DNA of 64,000 nt from Tetranychus cinnabarinus (GCA_022266195.1 WHVY01000001.1:5456001-5520000), one strand, 5' to 3'; shown: positions 1 to 13,594, counted from the stretch's first letter. A program made the numbers and translations. Notes: generated from the letters alone by a model not told the origin.

Positions 1-93
1 GCTGATTATGATGAAGATGATGAACAACAACCACAATCGGTTGAAACAATCAGTGAAAATGTGCAAAGAAAATTATCAATTATCGCTTATTAA
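1..93 (+). CDS. 3' end of an unidentified protein-coding gene
   Basis: Frame 1 is open from the first base and ends in TAA at 91-93, giving a 30-residue C-terminus that begins ADYDEDDEQQ and ends RKLSIIAY. The stretch is acidic then basic and has no recognisable domain. It reads like the tail of a real exon because an acidic coding-like segment stops just before strongly AT-rich, stop-dense DNA. The rest of the gene lies left of the window, so product and function cannot be assigned. Confidence 0.5.
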   Translation, partial: ADYDEDDEQQPQSVETISENVQRKLSIIAY

Positions 94-3000
94 TTAATCA
101 ATGAATCAACCTCCATACCAATAACGGACTTGATATCATATATTTACATTCCTTGTTTGGCCTGTTTTGACTTAATCATTTCAACTGTAAACGGCTAAAC
201 ATTTCGTATCGCATATTGATCTAAAATTTAATTTGAATACCACAAATGACTAATTTCACTCCCATTGAAGCAGCAAAACCTGTTGAATAGAAACGCTTAC
301 AAAGAGGGAAATTAAATGTGGGCTCAAAATGACCTTTCGAATCGATGGGTAGTCTTTTATGCTATTATCTAGACTACTATTGATGATTATACACACAACT
401 TTCATGTTTTATTGACTAAATGATTAAAATATGTAAAACTGTGAAAGCGCTTAACCTTTAACTGTGAAGTCTGACTTATGTTCATTTAGTTGAATCAATG
501 ATGAGTAGTTTGCTTTTTGTAATTTACAATTAATATGCAAAAATGTATTTAAATTGTTGTCTTTGACGCATCTTATGCTTCCAGAAATGGATGATAATGA
601 TTACCCAAAATCAAAATATGGTTATGTTAACCTAATATGGTTTGTTATTGAATAAAGTCAAGTTTAACTGGATTAACAGATTGTTTAACATGACATAATC
701 ATTGGAGGCACATCACTCATAACAATTGATTGCATTATTAATTGTTATTAATAACAGTTGACCCTTACATTGAATACAAGGTTGAATTATTCACACGAAA
801 TGAAAAATTACCTACAAAAATCAGAATCGTCTTTTAAGTTAACAATCAAAGGAAGCGACTTTAATTAAACAATGCAAGGGCAAAAATAATACAATAACAT
901 TAAATTGTTCATTAAACTAGACTAATATTTTGATATTGTTGTAATAATATTTGTATTTCCTAAAGGTTTTAGCCATTTAATGATGCGTACACACAATTAC
1001 GGTTATCCTTATTATTTGGGTTTACATTGAATTAAACCATTTTGTTTGTGGTTATAAAGAAGAAACTTGATCATATCATTACAATTTGAGTGGAAAATTA
1101 ATTGTGATGGTTGCACAATTACTCTGTTTAAGTTAATTAACAAACTAAAATGCTGTAAAATTAAGATGTGAACAGCGATAACTGGTAATACATGTTGAAC
1201 AATTTGCCTCTCACAACAGTTTGTCAGTCAACTTGGATTGTGATGAATTCAGGTAAACCAGACAATCTTTCAACTCTTTCTGAAGTTGATTGTTAATCGC
1301 TTGATTATTTAATTAAAAGAAATGCCATGCATATCAATCAATCATTGGAAAGAAAACTGTTGATTAAAAGAAAGAAAACAAAAATCAAATTATTCCATGC
1401 TTTTCATTTGTGACAAAAAATATCAGCTATCTGGCTGGTCTTTAATGGCCTAAATTAATTACTCTCATCATTAACATCCAAAGTATCAAAAGCAATAACA
1501 TCAACGTCAAATCACCACAATAATAATAATCACAATCATCAGAGTGTTAACCTTATCAGCATAAGAAACATCATTTCCATCTCCAACGAATATTGATACA
1601 AAAATCACCTGAATTTGACCTGTATTTCAGCATTAGGGTTGGTTTTTCTTTATTAATCGTCCATCTTGATGAGGAAGAACCCTGATGATATGATTAACAG
1701 GATGAAAATGATCCAGATGATGAGAGTAATTAATGTAGGCCGTCAAAATCCTCGAAATAAACTGTAGCTTTACCTTTATTTTCCTTGGTAATGTTAATTC
1801 ACTTTAAAATGGCAACTTTAAAAGCATTGAATCAATTTTGGACAACTAATAAAACTTAATCTCAATCATACAATGTATCTAATCAATCACATAAATCAAT
1901 TGGTCCAATTTACTGATCACAACATTTAACAGAAAACAGTTGAAATTTCAAATCTTAAAACCGTTACTTAAATAAGTATCTAAAAACAAAAAGATATCCA
2001 ATTATCGAATCCAGATCAATACAAATTTATTTTATTTTTAATGAAAATGCGCCATCTTCAAGATTATTTCCGCAACTAAATATTTTCTATTCTTGTTTTG
2101 TTTTGTAAAATTAAGTTAATTGTTTTGTGCTTAAGGCAGTCGATGTGACAATTTTAAATGATTAAATCAACGTTTTACTATATTATCAGTGTCCTTGTAT
2201 TATTTAATCTAGAACGGTTAAGCTGATTCTTTGAAAATTGTCTGAAAAGTCATTTGTTTGTTAACATGCAAAGTGGCTAACCTTTCATTCAATGTTACGG
2301 TCAACTTATTAACCTTACCAATATTTACTCTAACAACTTGCTATCAAACTAAAATTTATAGCTGTAATTATGTTCTTTAATCGTTCAATTCAACTCTGGC
2401 CAATTCAGCTGGTGAACTATTCTATTGATTATTGTTGTTTGTCAGCATTGATTGTACTAGCCATTGGATGTTTCCCGTTGTGCCGTTAACAGGAAAAAAA
2501 TTGAAGTAAATTTCAATTTTGTAGTGAATAACTAAACGATTGAAGGTAGGTTAGCTTATCTCATGGTAATTGGTAAACTCGTATATTCATGTTGAATATC
2601 TATAATATATCGTTAAACACCATTTGACATTTTAATTTAGTTTATTATTTTGACCAAAAAATTAAGGTCATTTTATCATTTTGTACGTTTGATTCAGCAT
2701 TTAGGGACAGTCAATTTAACTTGAGCTATTTAACTTTCATTTCTTAATGTACAGACGTTGTGTGTTGATGAGATATTATGTATTGTTTGTCAGCAATTTA
2801 CTGTAAACGTCTAAATAGTCATTATAATCTATTACAATATAAAATAACTTAAATATTGAATGATAAAATATCTATCAACATGAACAACTTTAACATGTTA
2901 CAACAAAAGGGCAAATTATTGTTGCTTTCAACCCGAGCGTTTGCTGGTTAAATCAGTTGTTGATGTTGAGTAAATAACAATTTATCAAATGAAATTGGTC

Positions 3001-3706
3001 AAAATGATTGTTTAGGCAATTTGACCTTGAATAAACTTGATATGCTTGTTACAATCAAAAATAAAGATTGGGAAAAAGTTTTAAATGATGAGTCTAACGA
3101 TGTACTATTTAAGTTTCCCAGTTTGACTTGTTATTTGTAACTTATAACCGATTGAAAATGATCAAAACGCCCTTAACATTTGCACCTACAGTTAAATCCA
3201 GAAGAAGACGAAGAAAGTTTCAATAGAAAGTTATCATGATGATAATGATGAAAATAAAATGTGAAACTAGGCCAAGCCACGTCAATTGAAGCTCATCATC
3301 AAACATGATCATCATTGCCTTATATTAGTTACTTGTTATGTTACTGTTATGTTTCTCGTCCTTCCTTAATATTTTTTTCTTACTTTTCTTTTTCTTCTCT
3401 CTCTTCATGATAATGATGATGATCCTCATCTGAACCGGCTTCAGATAAATAATTTATCATCCAAAAAACTCTCCTTCATGAGTCTCTCACTGAATCTCTC
3501 ACTGAATCTCTTTCATCATGTTCACTCTCAATCTTAAACAGCATTTTGTTTTCAATCAAACAGTTTTGCTTTAATGTCAAAATGATTTCATTTTGTACTT
3601 TTATTGTTTTGGATAATATCAACAATTAAGTTTACTTGACTTTGATTTTGTTTTGTTTTAATTTAACTTTCACTTGTTTTTTGTTTTGTTATTTGTTTGT
3701 TAAATT
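94..3706. other. Intergenic, 3.6 kb, no gene seen
   Basis: AT-rich and stop-dense on both strands. I see only short A/T runs, a small GATGAT-type run near 3408-3424 and a short tandem of TGAATCTCTCAC near 3484-3512. The last few hundred bases probably carry the promoter and 5' UTR of the gene starting at 3707, but I could not define a core promoter. Confidence 0.6.
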
Positions 3707-6700
3707 ATGGATAAAATGAATTGGTCAATAATTTTGTTGTTGTTTGGATGTTTATCATTTGGAGTTGATTGTTTCCCTCAATTTACTCGATATCAATCAC
3801 CTTATAATAGCAATCCATTCAATCGTCGAATCGATTCAATTGATCCAAGAAATTATCAGTTTTTACCTTCATCTTCATCTTCATCATCTTTTAATATAAA
3901 TAACAATCCATATGACAATGTTAATAGATACAGTTTGCCTGATGTAAATGATCCTGTCTCATCAATTCGTCGATTCCCACAGTATATTCCGAATGAAAGA
4001 CCATCATCTTCATCGTCATCGTCTTCTTCCTCTTCTTCGTCTTCTTCATTGTATTCTCGTCCACCTCAAGTTATATCAGTTTTAAGTAACAATGGGAATC
4101 CTCATCATTCATCAATTACTTGGAAACCTCCAGCAACAATTAATCCACCTCCAATTCCTGGTGCTGTTCCTGGTCGATCACCAGCTGAAATAGCTTCACT
4201 TACTTCATCATTAGGCTTCTCATCATCATCATCTTTAGTCCAACCACAACCACAATCCCAACCACCACAATCATCATCATCATTATCTTCTCATTCAAAT
4301 GGACGATTCTTTCCATCAGCACCAGTTTCTGGCTCATTTCAACCAACAACTGATCCTAAATTCATAACACATCACAGATTAAATTTACCTGACAGATCAA
4401 TTGATTCAGTTTCACATCCAAATAATCCTTCAATATCTTCTTCTTCTTCTTCTTCTTCTTCTTCTTCTTCTTCTTCTTCTTCACAGGCATCCCCACGTCA
4501 ACCAATTGCTTCCATCAACAATAATAGTACAGGAAAAAACGATGATGCTGTTATTTATTATTATTATTATTACGATGATGATGATAAGAATGCAACTCGA
4601 ATCACTAAAAATGCTAATTCAAACACTAATTTAGACTCAATTCCCAGTTTAGAAGATTATGATCCAATATCAAAACCAAAAGAGGCTTTAAGAGGTTCAT
4701 CAGTACCAATAACACCACCAACAACAACAAGAGCATCAACAGCACCAACTACAAGATTGACATCCACAATATTAACCTCAACAACATCAACTCCAACAAC
4801 ATTTAGACCAATATTTAGATCAACTGAACCACAATCAAATGGATTTAATTCTGGTTATGCTTTTAATACAGCAAATTATAACAATTACTTCAATCGTCCA
4901 GTTGATCGTCCAACTTCAACTTCAACTACACCAAGTATCATAAATAACAATGAAGAAGATGATGAAGGACCGATTCCTAATGTATTCAGATATGGATCAA
5001 ATGCTGGAGTCAGACCTTCATTTGATTCAGTTCGATATGGTAATGTTCAAGGATTAAATTCACGTGGAAATAATCAATTCATTTCAGGTCAATCATTCAG
5101 ACACACACCACCTTCATCTTCAGTATCTTCATCTTCTTCTTCTTCTTCGTCTTCAGAATTTTCATCCCCAATTTCATCTACAAACAGACCAAATCTTCCG
5201 GTTTCTTCTTCTCAACCTCATAATATTCATTCAAGTGAATTTACTGATGATTATTTAGAGCCTGAAGTTGTTAATCATAATCGACAATTCGGACCTAATG
5301 GTAAGAGTCATTTGATTAAACACTTTTTTATTTGTAAAGTCAACATAAATCAGGGAATCATCATTCTAATCTTCAATCAAAATCAGTCGAAATCACAATC
5401 TGAATCTCAATCTTAATTTTTTTTCTTCTCACAATTAAATGAGAAAGTATTTCAAGGTTTATTCATGCTTGTGGGTAAAAATTGTATTGAGCCTTAAAGA
5501 AACATTTGTCGTTGCAAAATGAATATGAATTCATGAAATATATTATAAATCAAAGAAACGGTTTTTTTAAATCTCGGTAAAATTTCAATAATCCATTGAA
5601 ATCGAATGTTTAAAAGTGAAATCTTTACATGAGTTTAATTCAATGTTTATAAACTTGAAACTGGTTTAGGATTTTACAATAATTAATAATAATTATTCAA
5701 ATTATCAAGTAAAATGTTTAAACACGCAAAAATAATAATAATAATTTTCTTCCTGTAATTAATCAACCAGATTATTCATCAAATATACGCGATCCTGGTT
5801 TAATTGTAACAACATTCACTCCAATTACAAGACCAACAACTTCATTCACTCCACCAACAACAACAACAACAAGTACAACAACAACAACGACCACAACAAC
5901 CACTCAACCTCCACCTTCAAGTAGCACAACATTGGCCCCTGTAATTGATGAAACAACAACAGCTGAATCACCTTCAACTCGTCGTCCAGGTTTGTTATTC
6001 ATCATCAATTCATTTCATTGATATTTACAACATTCTTTAAACTCTGTTCTTATTTTTATTATATTAGGATACGGTAGTCGAAGACGTTTTGGTAATAATA
6101 ATCTCAACAGATTGAACACATTGAATAGACCTCGATCTAATCCAATAACACCAAGTTCATCAACTACAACAACTTCAACAACCACAAGCACCACAACTCC
6201 AAGACCAAAACCAAGGAACTTTGGTCAATCATTCAGAAGACCTTATAGACCGAATCGCAATTATGGACGAACTGATGATGTCAATAAAGAAACTGTTGCC
6301 GCTCCAGAATCAGTCAATTCATTGAACGCAATTGCTCCAAACACATCATCATCATCATCATCGTCATCACCAACAACTACAACAACAACGATTGCTCCCC
6401 CAATCACACCTTCATCATCTATTTCTAGTACTTCTTTAGTACCTCGAAGATTTGGTGGATCTAGAAATCGATTTGGTTCAATTCAAAGGTCACAAGTTAC
6501 TAGATCACCCTCTACTAGTACTTCAACCACAACAACAACTACAACATCAACAACTGCAAGACCTTCAATTCGTCGACCCACATCTAATTTTATATCCAAT
6601 AGAACTCGACCTCGAACTCGTCCCAATTTCTTAAGAAACCGAAATCGAGGATTAGAAGATGAATCAAGCTCAACTACAAGTGCATCATCCACAAGCACAA

Positions 6701-7140
6701 CAAGCACAACACCTTCTCCACCTGCACCTTCAACATCACAATCGCCATCAACAGAATCTTTATCATTTTCAGGAAACATAAATGAAGGTGAATCAGTTTT
6801 ATCTTCAGGAGAAATCAATGAATCAACTGAAAAATCATTCAGTTCATCAAATTCGAATGAAAATGAATCTTCATTGCCTGAATCAAATCCATCTTCACTT
6901 TCATCTTCTTCAGTTGCACCTGTTTCTTCATCAACTGAATCTCCATCTTCATCTACATCATCATCATCATCAACAACAACAACTTCAAGTCCATCGACTG
7001 AAGCAACAGCAAATAACAGACAAACTCGACCTCGAAACCCCCTATTCAGAAATCGTCAAAGACCTAATTTTTTCGGGGCTCGTCGTGGTAATAATGCCAA
7101 TAACTCCAATGCCAACACCAACAATAATAACAACAATTGA
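3707..7140 (+). CDS. Secreted Ser/Thr-rich low-complexity (mucin-like) protein
   Basis: Three exons, 3707-5300, 5771-5989 and 6068-7140, join in frame (both introns phase 1) to 961 residues. The open frame beyond 5300 is intron: GTAAGA follows and the residues change character. A signal peptide is clear (IILLLFGCLSFGVDC). The mature chain has essentially no cysteine and is built of poly-Ser blocks, poly-Thr/Pro linkers (exon 2 is almost all Thr/Pro), a YYYYYYDDDD run, and basic Arg/Asn patches in exon 3 such as RPRTRPNFLRNRNRG. Composition suggests an O-glycosylated extracellular or cuticle-associated protein. No chitin-binding or other folded domain is visible, so that role is inference. Many Ser runs are coded by TCT/TCA microsatellites that probably vary in length. 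Possible polyadenylation signal near 7491. The gene model is good; function is unknown. Confidence 0.8.
4436..4483 (+). repeat. (TTC)n microsatellite coding poly-Ser
   Basis: About 16 near-perfect TTC/TCT units inside exon 1 of the Ser/Thr-rich secreted protein, read as consecutive TCT serine codons. It is likely to be length-polymorphic, but because the unit is a multiple of three the frame is kept. Confidence 0.9.
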
Positions 7141-7651
7141 AATAACTAAGTTAAATTATTTTCCTAAATATTGAAATCGCCAGAATATCCATCAATTTCA
7201 ATGTTATAACATAAAAATTAGTTCAACATCACATTTTCAAAATTAACTTCACTTTATTCATCGATTATTTTTTTACAAAATTTCAACAAACCTGATGAAA
7301 TACTTAATGAGATTATCTTAGTTTCATACTTTTTAAGCAAATCTCTCTTTAATACTGTTTTTAATATTAACAGCTTTTGCAATGAGAAGATTTATTAACC
7401 CTTTCACTTGTAATCACAATGAAACTATTTGTCTCTATGTAAGCGCGAACTCACTCAATTGATTGTGGAAGCATTTAAATTATTTTCAAAATAAAATTTT
7501 TTATTCATTACAATACTGAATAACTTTTGCGATAAAAATATTTTCTCAAACAGATTGTTTTTTCCTCATCAAAATTACTTTTTACAAAAGTAAATGAAAT
7601 CAACTCAATTTGATGGATTGCGCTCAATCCTGACATTTGATTTAAACATGA
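7141..7651. other. Convergent intergenic spacer
   Basis: 510 bp between two converging genes. AT-rich, with candidate AATAAA signals near 7491 for the + gene. No coding potential seen. Confidence 0.6.
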
Positions 7652-9210
7652 TTATTGACCATTAATATCCAACATTTCCGTGATTAGTTGAGATGTGTAA
7701 CCCAAATGTCTTTTGACGATATCTTGAATCTTTTTCCTGGCATTAAAAAGTAACAGGAAATTCTCTAAATTACAAATCAGCTTCTTGATTTCATAGTTGG
7801 CTTCCAAGATTGAAAAACCACGAATTTCTAAATACTTTTGTACCAAATGAACTGTGATAAAATATTCCTTCCTAAATGAAAAACAAGAAGAAATCGGTTG
7901 ATTAGTTGAAATTAGTTTAAACACAGATGGAAGGTGATCCAAAATTAGATTACCTGACAGCATAAGAGGACCGAAGGCTTGCAGAGTTAGGGTTAAGAAG
8001 GCAAAGTATAAGTATCAATAGATTGATTAGTGGGTCAGAGCGTAATATCGGGTGGATAGATGCGGTCAATTCAATAAACATGTTGTCATTCATCATGGAA
8101 CACCTTTCCATGCTGATTTTTTGTCCATTTATCTGTTTAAAAGGAAATAAAAAGAGTCGTTAAAACTTGATACAAATAAAAACAAAAGCAATTGTATATT
8201 ACCTTGATTGATCTCGTTTCTGGCTCAACGAAGATTAGGCTTTTGATTATACACAGATCCAGGAAACGCGATTTGAGCAAGGAAATTTGATCATCGAGAC
8301 ATAGATTTGTAAACGATGTTATCTTTTTTACAGCTGCAATCAACTTCTCGGTGTGCTTTTGAATTATGGTTATTTGAAATTTATCAACAGGCTCAGTTCT
8401 CTCAAGTGCAGCGTCTCTGTTCTCGTGTAAAATATCAGATACTTTGGCAAGCTCATGGTACTTTTTGTATTCAAATTGACGCAGGCCACTTTCAATGCTT
8501 AAACGTTCTTCTTGTAAGTTCAATTGGATAAAATTGTCCTCAAGTAATCGATTAAAAACAGTCGATTCAAATAGATTTAGCAATTCAATGTCTCGGCGCG
8601 CCTCGTTGTCCTTCAAAGCAACCCAATCATCTGATATTGTTGTTGAATCGGTTTCGTGTGAAAATATTGATGGCGACGGTGAATCTTGTGACAGTGAGGG
8701 GGATATTGATGGGGATTGTGCTGGAGATGATAATGAAGATGATACTGATAACATATCATGTGGCAGAGTTGCTGCTGGGGTTAATGGCAATGTTGACACG
8801 GTTGTACTTGGCAGGTACGAAGGAGATGTTGATAATAAATCCGATGGGTAATAAGAGTAATTTAATGTTGTTGGGTCATTATAATCAGATAAACCAGAAT
8901 TCTCAAGATTGACATCATCATTGGTTAGCCATGAAACCGTGTTATGGTCCAATTCATTTATCCAAGTGTGATCATCTATTGGATTAGCTATTAAATCACT
9001 TGAGCCTGTAAAGTCAACATTTGGGCTTGAATTCAGTTGACCAGTGAAATCCTCAAAATTGTAACACAGCTGTAACAAAATTAGGTTACAAAATAGAAAT
9101 GAAATAAATGCAAAATTAGTAAAAATTAATAAAATTAGACGCACAAAACAAAATAAATAAAGACTTACCTCATTCAACGCATTTTCATTGTTTACATTGT
9201 CTACCTCCAT
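7652..9210 (-). CDS. HR96-like nuclear receptor ligand-binding-domain protein without DNA-binding domain
   Basis: Four exons on the minus strand, 9169-9210, 8203-9069, 7954-8132 and 7652-7871, join in frame to 435 residues. The C-terminal half is a nuclear receptor ligand-binding domain. The signature FTNLCLDDQISLLKSRFL sits at about 267-284, preceded by DKFQITIIQ as in the HR96/DAF-12/VDR group. The helix-12 activation motif LITEML (425-430) is intact. The N-terminal 200 residues hold no C4 zinc fingers; in their place is an acidic, Ser/Thr/Pro-rich stretch resembling an activation or phosphorylation region. Such a protein could bind ligand and coregulators or a receptor partner but should not bind DNA itself. 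Families of DBD-less HR96-like proteins are known from spider mites. The closest HR96 relation is judged by eye; a different NR1 subgroup is possible. The ATG is the first in its exon. Confidence 0.75.
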
Positions 9211-10333
9211 TGTTTATTAGTTGAACTATTACCCATAAAGCTTTGTTTTTTGTCGAGATTTTAGTTTACGTTATTAGTTGTTAAGTGAATAGCACGATAA
9301 ATAAGTATATTACATTTCGAATTGACTAGAATTCCAATACAATCAATTAATAAAACAATCAACCAGAAATGAGTGCGACAAACAATATAACACAATGGCA
9401 AAACATGAATGGTATAATTATAGAGAAGCTTAAATTCACAATGACTTTTTTTATCAAGGATATCTGATTATTCGAAATATTGCCTTTGCTATGAATCAGA
9501 TTGCCTGTTATAATCAATGTATTGTTAATGCAACCATGTAGATAAACAACGTCTGAGCTAAATTATATTAATTAATAATAATTAATCTATTAATATTTAA
9601 CAAATGCTCATTGAGGTGATATAAAATTATCCAAATATTATATCCTATTAACGATAATAATTACTATAGCAGAAGTGCCTTTGACTGGTTGAAATACTGA
9701 AAATTCATTAAATGTAACTAAAATCTAGCTTTTAATTTGGTCAACAATAAACTTAAGCAAACGATGCTGTTTAGTTGGAAAGCAGTTTTCAAATTATCTA
9801 ACACATCTAACAAACAAAACAATTAATATTAACGATATCGAAGTATCAACCATCAATGGAATAATATTTTAACAAGAAATCAATAAACTAAAAGCCATAT
9901 AAGCTGATAAGTCAATTGAACTTAATCAACTGATGAACAAACAACGATGAACAAACTTGTAAAAGATTTGTTTCATTGATTATTAGAATCATAAAAGATG
10001 AAAGTTAGCTGATAGATTATGGCAAATTTGACTATTTTCAATTAATTTATTTACTCTTTTCCATTGAGAAAATTAGAAAACAGGAATTTAATTGCACTTG
10101 TTATTGTAGCTACATATTTGATAGAAAAGCTTGAAAAAAAGTAAACAATGTCTGGCATCCTTGAAACATAAGCATCATATTTCAAACAGAGATGAAAAAT
10201 TTTGAAAAAGTGTGTTCTTATTGATTGTAATGCATACTATTTCATTAGTGTATACTATTTAAATAATAGGACACGTCAAAAGAGTATGATCACATGAAAA
10301 TGAATACAGAGTATCCAAGAGTACGAAGATTCC
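9211..10333. other. Intergenic, no gene seen
   Basis: 1.1 kb of AT-rich DNA upstream of the receptor-like gene and downstream of the dehydrogenase gene (both minus strand). No open frame with coding character was found. Confidence 0.6.
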
Positions 10334-12011
10334 TTAAGGTATTACATCGGCATTGACAGCACCAGGAACATGAAGTGAGTCTCCGTCCATTAAAGTCAAA
10401 ATTTGAAGACTAATTTCTTCTGCCACTTTGAATTGTGCCTCTCTAGTACTTGCACCAAGATGAGGAGTACAGACAACCTTAGGATGTTCCAGAAGCTCAG
10501 TGAATTTACATGGTTCCTCTTCATAAACATCAAGAGCTGCTCCTGCTACTTGTCCAGAATTTAATCCCTCCAATAGTGCTTTCTCATTAATTGTGCCACC
10601 TCGTGAGCAATTGATAATCCTGACTCCTTTTTTACACTTGCTCAAGGTAATTGAATTGATTAATCCTCGAGTAGCTTCAAGCAGAGGAACATGGAGAGTA
10701 ATGTAATCAGCTAAAGGCCAAATTTTTTCCAATTCCATATATTCAACACCGAATGAACGAGCAACTTCAGGAGTAACGAAAGGATCAAAACCAATTGTTC
10801 GCATGTTGAAAGCTTGCATACGACGTGCAACTTCTCGACCGATTCTACCCAATCCAATGATGGCTAAAGTCTTGTTCATGACTTCGTTTCCTTTGAAGGA
10901 TTCTTTATCCCAAACACCAGATTTTAGTTTTGAACAGGCAGCCACCACGGGTCGAGCCAAAGACAATATCATAATACATGTTAGCTCAGCAGCAGCAATA
11001 GTATTCCCACCAGGAGCGCTATGATAAAAAGAATAATAAAAAGAATTAGTTTTTCGAGTCAAAATATAAAACCAGTATCAAAATATCAATGGATAAAATC
11101 AGGCGTAGAGAAACAAAGAGAGCAAGAAATCAATCAAATCATGAAAGAAATATCTTAAAATTTGGGTCTTGATTGATTTCTGGATCTTTAATTTAGATTT
11201 AGATTGAAATGATTTACTTGATAACAAGCACACGATTTCGTGTAGCAACGTCAACATCAATGTTATCGACACCAACTCCAGCACGACCGATGACTCTCAA
11301 ATTTTTACCGGCATCAATAACTTCCTTTGTCACCTTAGTTGCTGATCTCACAATCAAAACGTCATAATCCTGGATACAAAAAATGATAAAAATGATTTTT
11401 ACAGATTAGATTAGTCTAATAGATGGAACATGGGAACAGCAGATGAAATTATCAAATTATCATCGATGATAAGCAATGTATTTCGGATAAAATAACAATC
11501 ATGACTGATAATCTTGAGTGAGATGAAAGATAATGAAGGTAGACATACTGATACAGATCTACTGAAGAAAGAGATAAATAAACACTAAATGGAAATAGTT
11601 ACATGATAAATCTTTCAACAACCTTACAAGACTCAGAAACAGAATGAAGCAAAAATTGAATAGCTGTAGGAAAATTCAAACTTAACGAAGATATCATCAA
11701 ATATTTTCTGAATAACCTTGAAATAATTTTGAAAATTAGCATGTCAAAGGTCAGAGATATTTACGAGTGAAAAGCTCAGCACCAGATAAGTGTCTACCTA
11801 CAATAATAGTTCAATACATCGACTGTTTCAAATCAAGAAAGAAAATTAAAAGTTTAAAATGAAAAACAAACAATTGACTTACTCTAATTATTGAAATCAG
11901 CTCTCGATTAGTCAGTTTTGTTTTTATGTCAACTTGAATATTCCGTTTGAGTAAAATATCAACAGCAGCTTTGTCCACAGCATCGGCAATTAAAACTTTT
12001 TTTAAAATCAT
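10334..12011 (-). CDS. D-3-phosphoglycerate dehydrogenase (short form)
   Basis: Exons 11883-12011, 11218-11369 and 10334-11018 join in frame to 321 residues. The enzyme oxidises 3-phosphoglycerate to 3-phosphohydroxypyruvate with NAD, the first step of serine synthesis, in the cytosol. Evidence is the family signature GRAGVGVDNIDVD in exon 2, the Rossmann motif GLGRIGREVARRM, the substrate-site segment NCSRGGTINEKALL, and the catalytic histidine in PHLGAST. The chain stops after the catalytic core and lacks the C-terminal regulatory domains of the about 530-residue vertebrate enzyme, matching the short arthropod form. It is therefore unlikely to be feedback-regulated by serine through an ACT domain. 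The first intron (11370-11882, 513 bp) shows nothing else. Identification is secure. Confidence 0.95.
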
Positions 12012-13594
12012 TATGCGATGAAATTAAATTATCCAGGAAACAATTAAACCAGTAACTAGAGAAATTAGAAACAAGGTAAACTCTAATTGTTTAGTTTGAA
12101 TCTAGGCTTTTATTGTAAAAATAATCAACACCTTGAGAAAGTTTCTCCAAAGGAAAATGATCCCCCTTTTTGATGCGCAGTAACCACATTTTATTTGATT
12201 TCTTACGTTAATGTTTCTTATTTTGTAATTACCGCTTTAAAGAGACTTCAACTAATTTTATCTTTAAATCGTTTCTGTCCTGAAATGTTATCAATTTCAT
12301 CAATTTATTGTTTCAAAATCTCTAATAAATTACTAAATAGAAACTAACAGTTCTGGGAATTAGATTTAAACAGATGGTAAAATGGTAAACCAATTGTTAA
12401 TGATATTATCACACTTCATGAGGATAAACAGCACTATTTGTTCATCAATCTGTTGGACTAGTGAAGTATAAAATTTATTGGAAAATTTTAATTACTCAAT
12501 GTTGTATTTGCTGATGAGTTTGGCAAAAATTAATGAATTTTCTTAATTAAATATAACATTTCGATATGTAATTCAGATAAATATAGTATTAGTTTAGAAT
12601 AAATGCACTAGAGGTAGTTGTTTACCAGTTGGTAACTAGGCAGAGTTTGGGTTGAGAAAAAATCCTCTCATTTTTTACAATTAACTGTCAATCGATATTA
12701 TGTTAAATCGGTTTGATTTTGTTTGTTTTGTTTTGACTTACCGGCTCAACTAGGATTGATTATAAATCACGATTATTTACTCTATCAAATTGGTGGCAAA
12801 TATTCATTCCGAGTGTTTAATTCATAATTGTCGTTGTTCTCTTATGTGATATCTCTTGTAAGTATCTGTCCTTCATAATTTTTTACTCCTTTTTCCAAAT
12901 TTATCTCATGTTTTATGTATCTATGAATCAATTGCTGTAATATTTTTGCCTATTTTTGGTTTAATATTTCCTAATATATCTTAAGACTGATCATCACACA
13001 GACTGACTGTCCCTTCATCTATTATTCTGATCTCATCTAGTGTTTAGGTTGGAAAGGGTTATGATTATTTTCATTTATTTATTTTAATGATTTACACTAT
13101 TCTCGGTAATACTTTTTGTCAAAAAGTCTGAATTATCTGTAAATTAAATTGATATGGTGAGAAAGTCTTGCAACCAAACACTGACATTCATCACTCATCT
13201 TTTGTTCTAAATTCATGAGAATATTCATTTTCTATTATGCATTGCAGAATTGATTTTACTAAAATTATTGTCTCATCACATTGATTTTGATGACGTGATA
13301 TGTTGATATCTTTGGGTTAATCTATTACTATTGTGTTTACTTAAATCTTGAGATTCATGCTTATTACACTAGTTTTATTCAAGCTTCTAGAAATAAAGGA
13401 ATCTGGAAAAGGTTCATCTTTTCATTGCCCTAGGCTACCAGTTTAATATCAAACCCTGAAAGCTCAGTGTACTCTCCTTTTGCTGTTTCAACTTGTTGAT
13501 TAGTTTCCTGTTTTTTTATTTTTTTTCTTACCTTATAGAGTTATCTAATTTATATTTTACTTGTCATTTTTTTTCTAGCCAACTTATCGTGGAA
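12012..13594. other. Divergent promoter region; 5' UTR exon and intron of the desaturase likely
   Basis: Between two divergently transcribed genes. A strong donor (CTCTT|GTAAGTATCT, GT at about 12857) and a good acceptor (TTTTTTTTCTAG ending at 13577) just before the desaturase ATG suggest a 5' UTR intron of about 720 bp. The leader exon would lie near 12780-12856. This is inferred from splice consensus only. No other coding region seen. Confidence 0.45.

Noticed and set aside
4550..4592. DDDDK enterokinase-like site after a Tyr run
   Set aside because: Explained by trinucleotide repeats (TAT, GAT); no evidence for proteolytic use.
4401..4634. Poly-Leu open frame inside the Ser/Thr-rich gene
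   Set aside because: It is the +1 shadow of the TCT/TCA serine repeats and has no independent support.
5301..5416. Continuation of exon 1 past 5300
   Set aside because: A GTAAGAG donor follows, the residues lose the family composition, and exon 2 joins in frame from 5771.
8495..8851. Plus-strand frame antisense to the receptor-like gene
   Set aside because: Complement of the Ser/Pro-rich exon; acidic low-complexity shadow with no start context or splice support.
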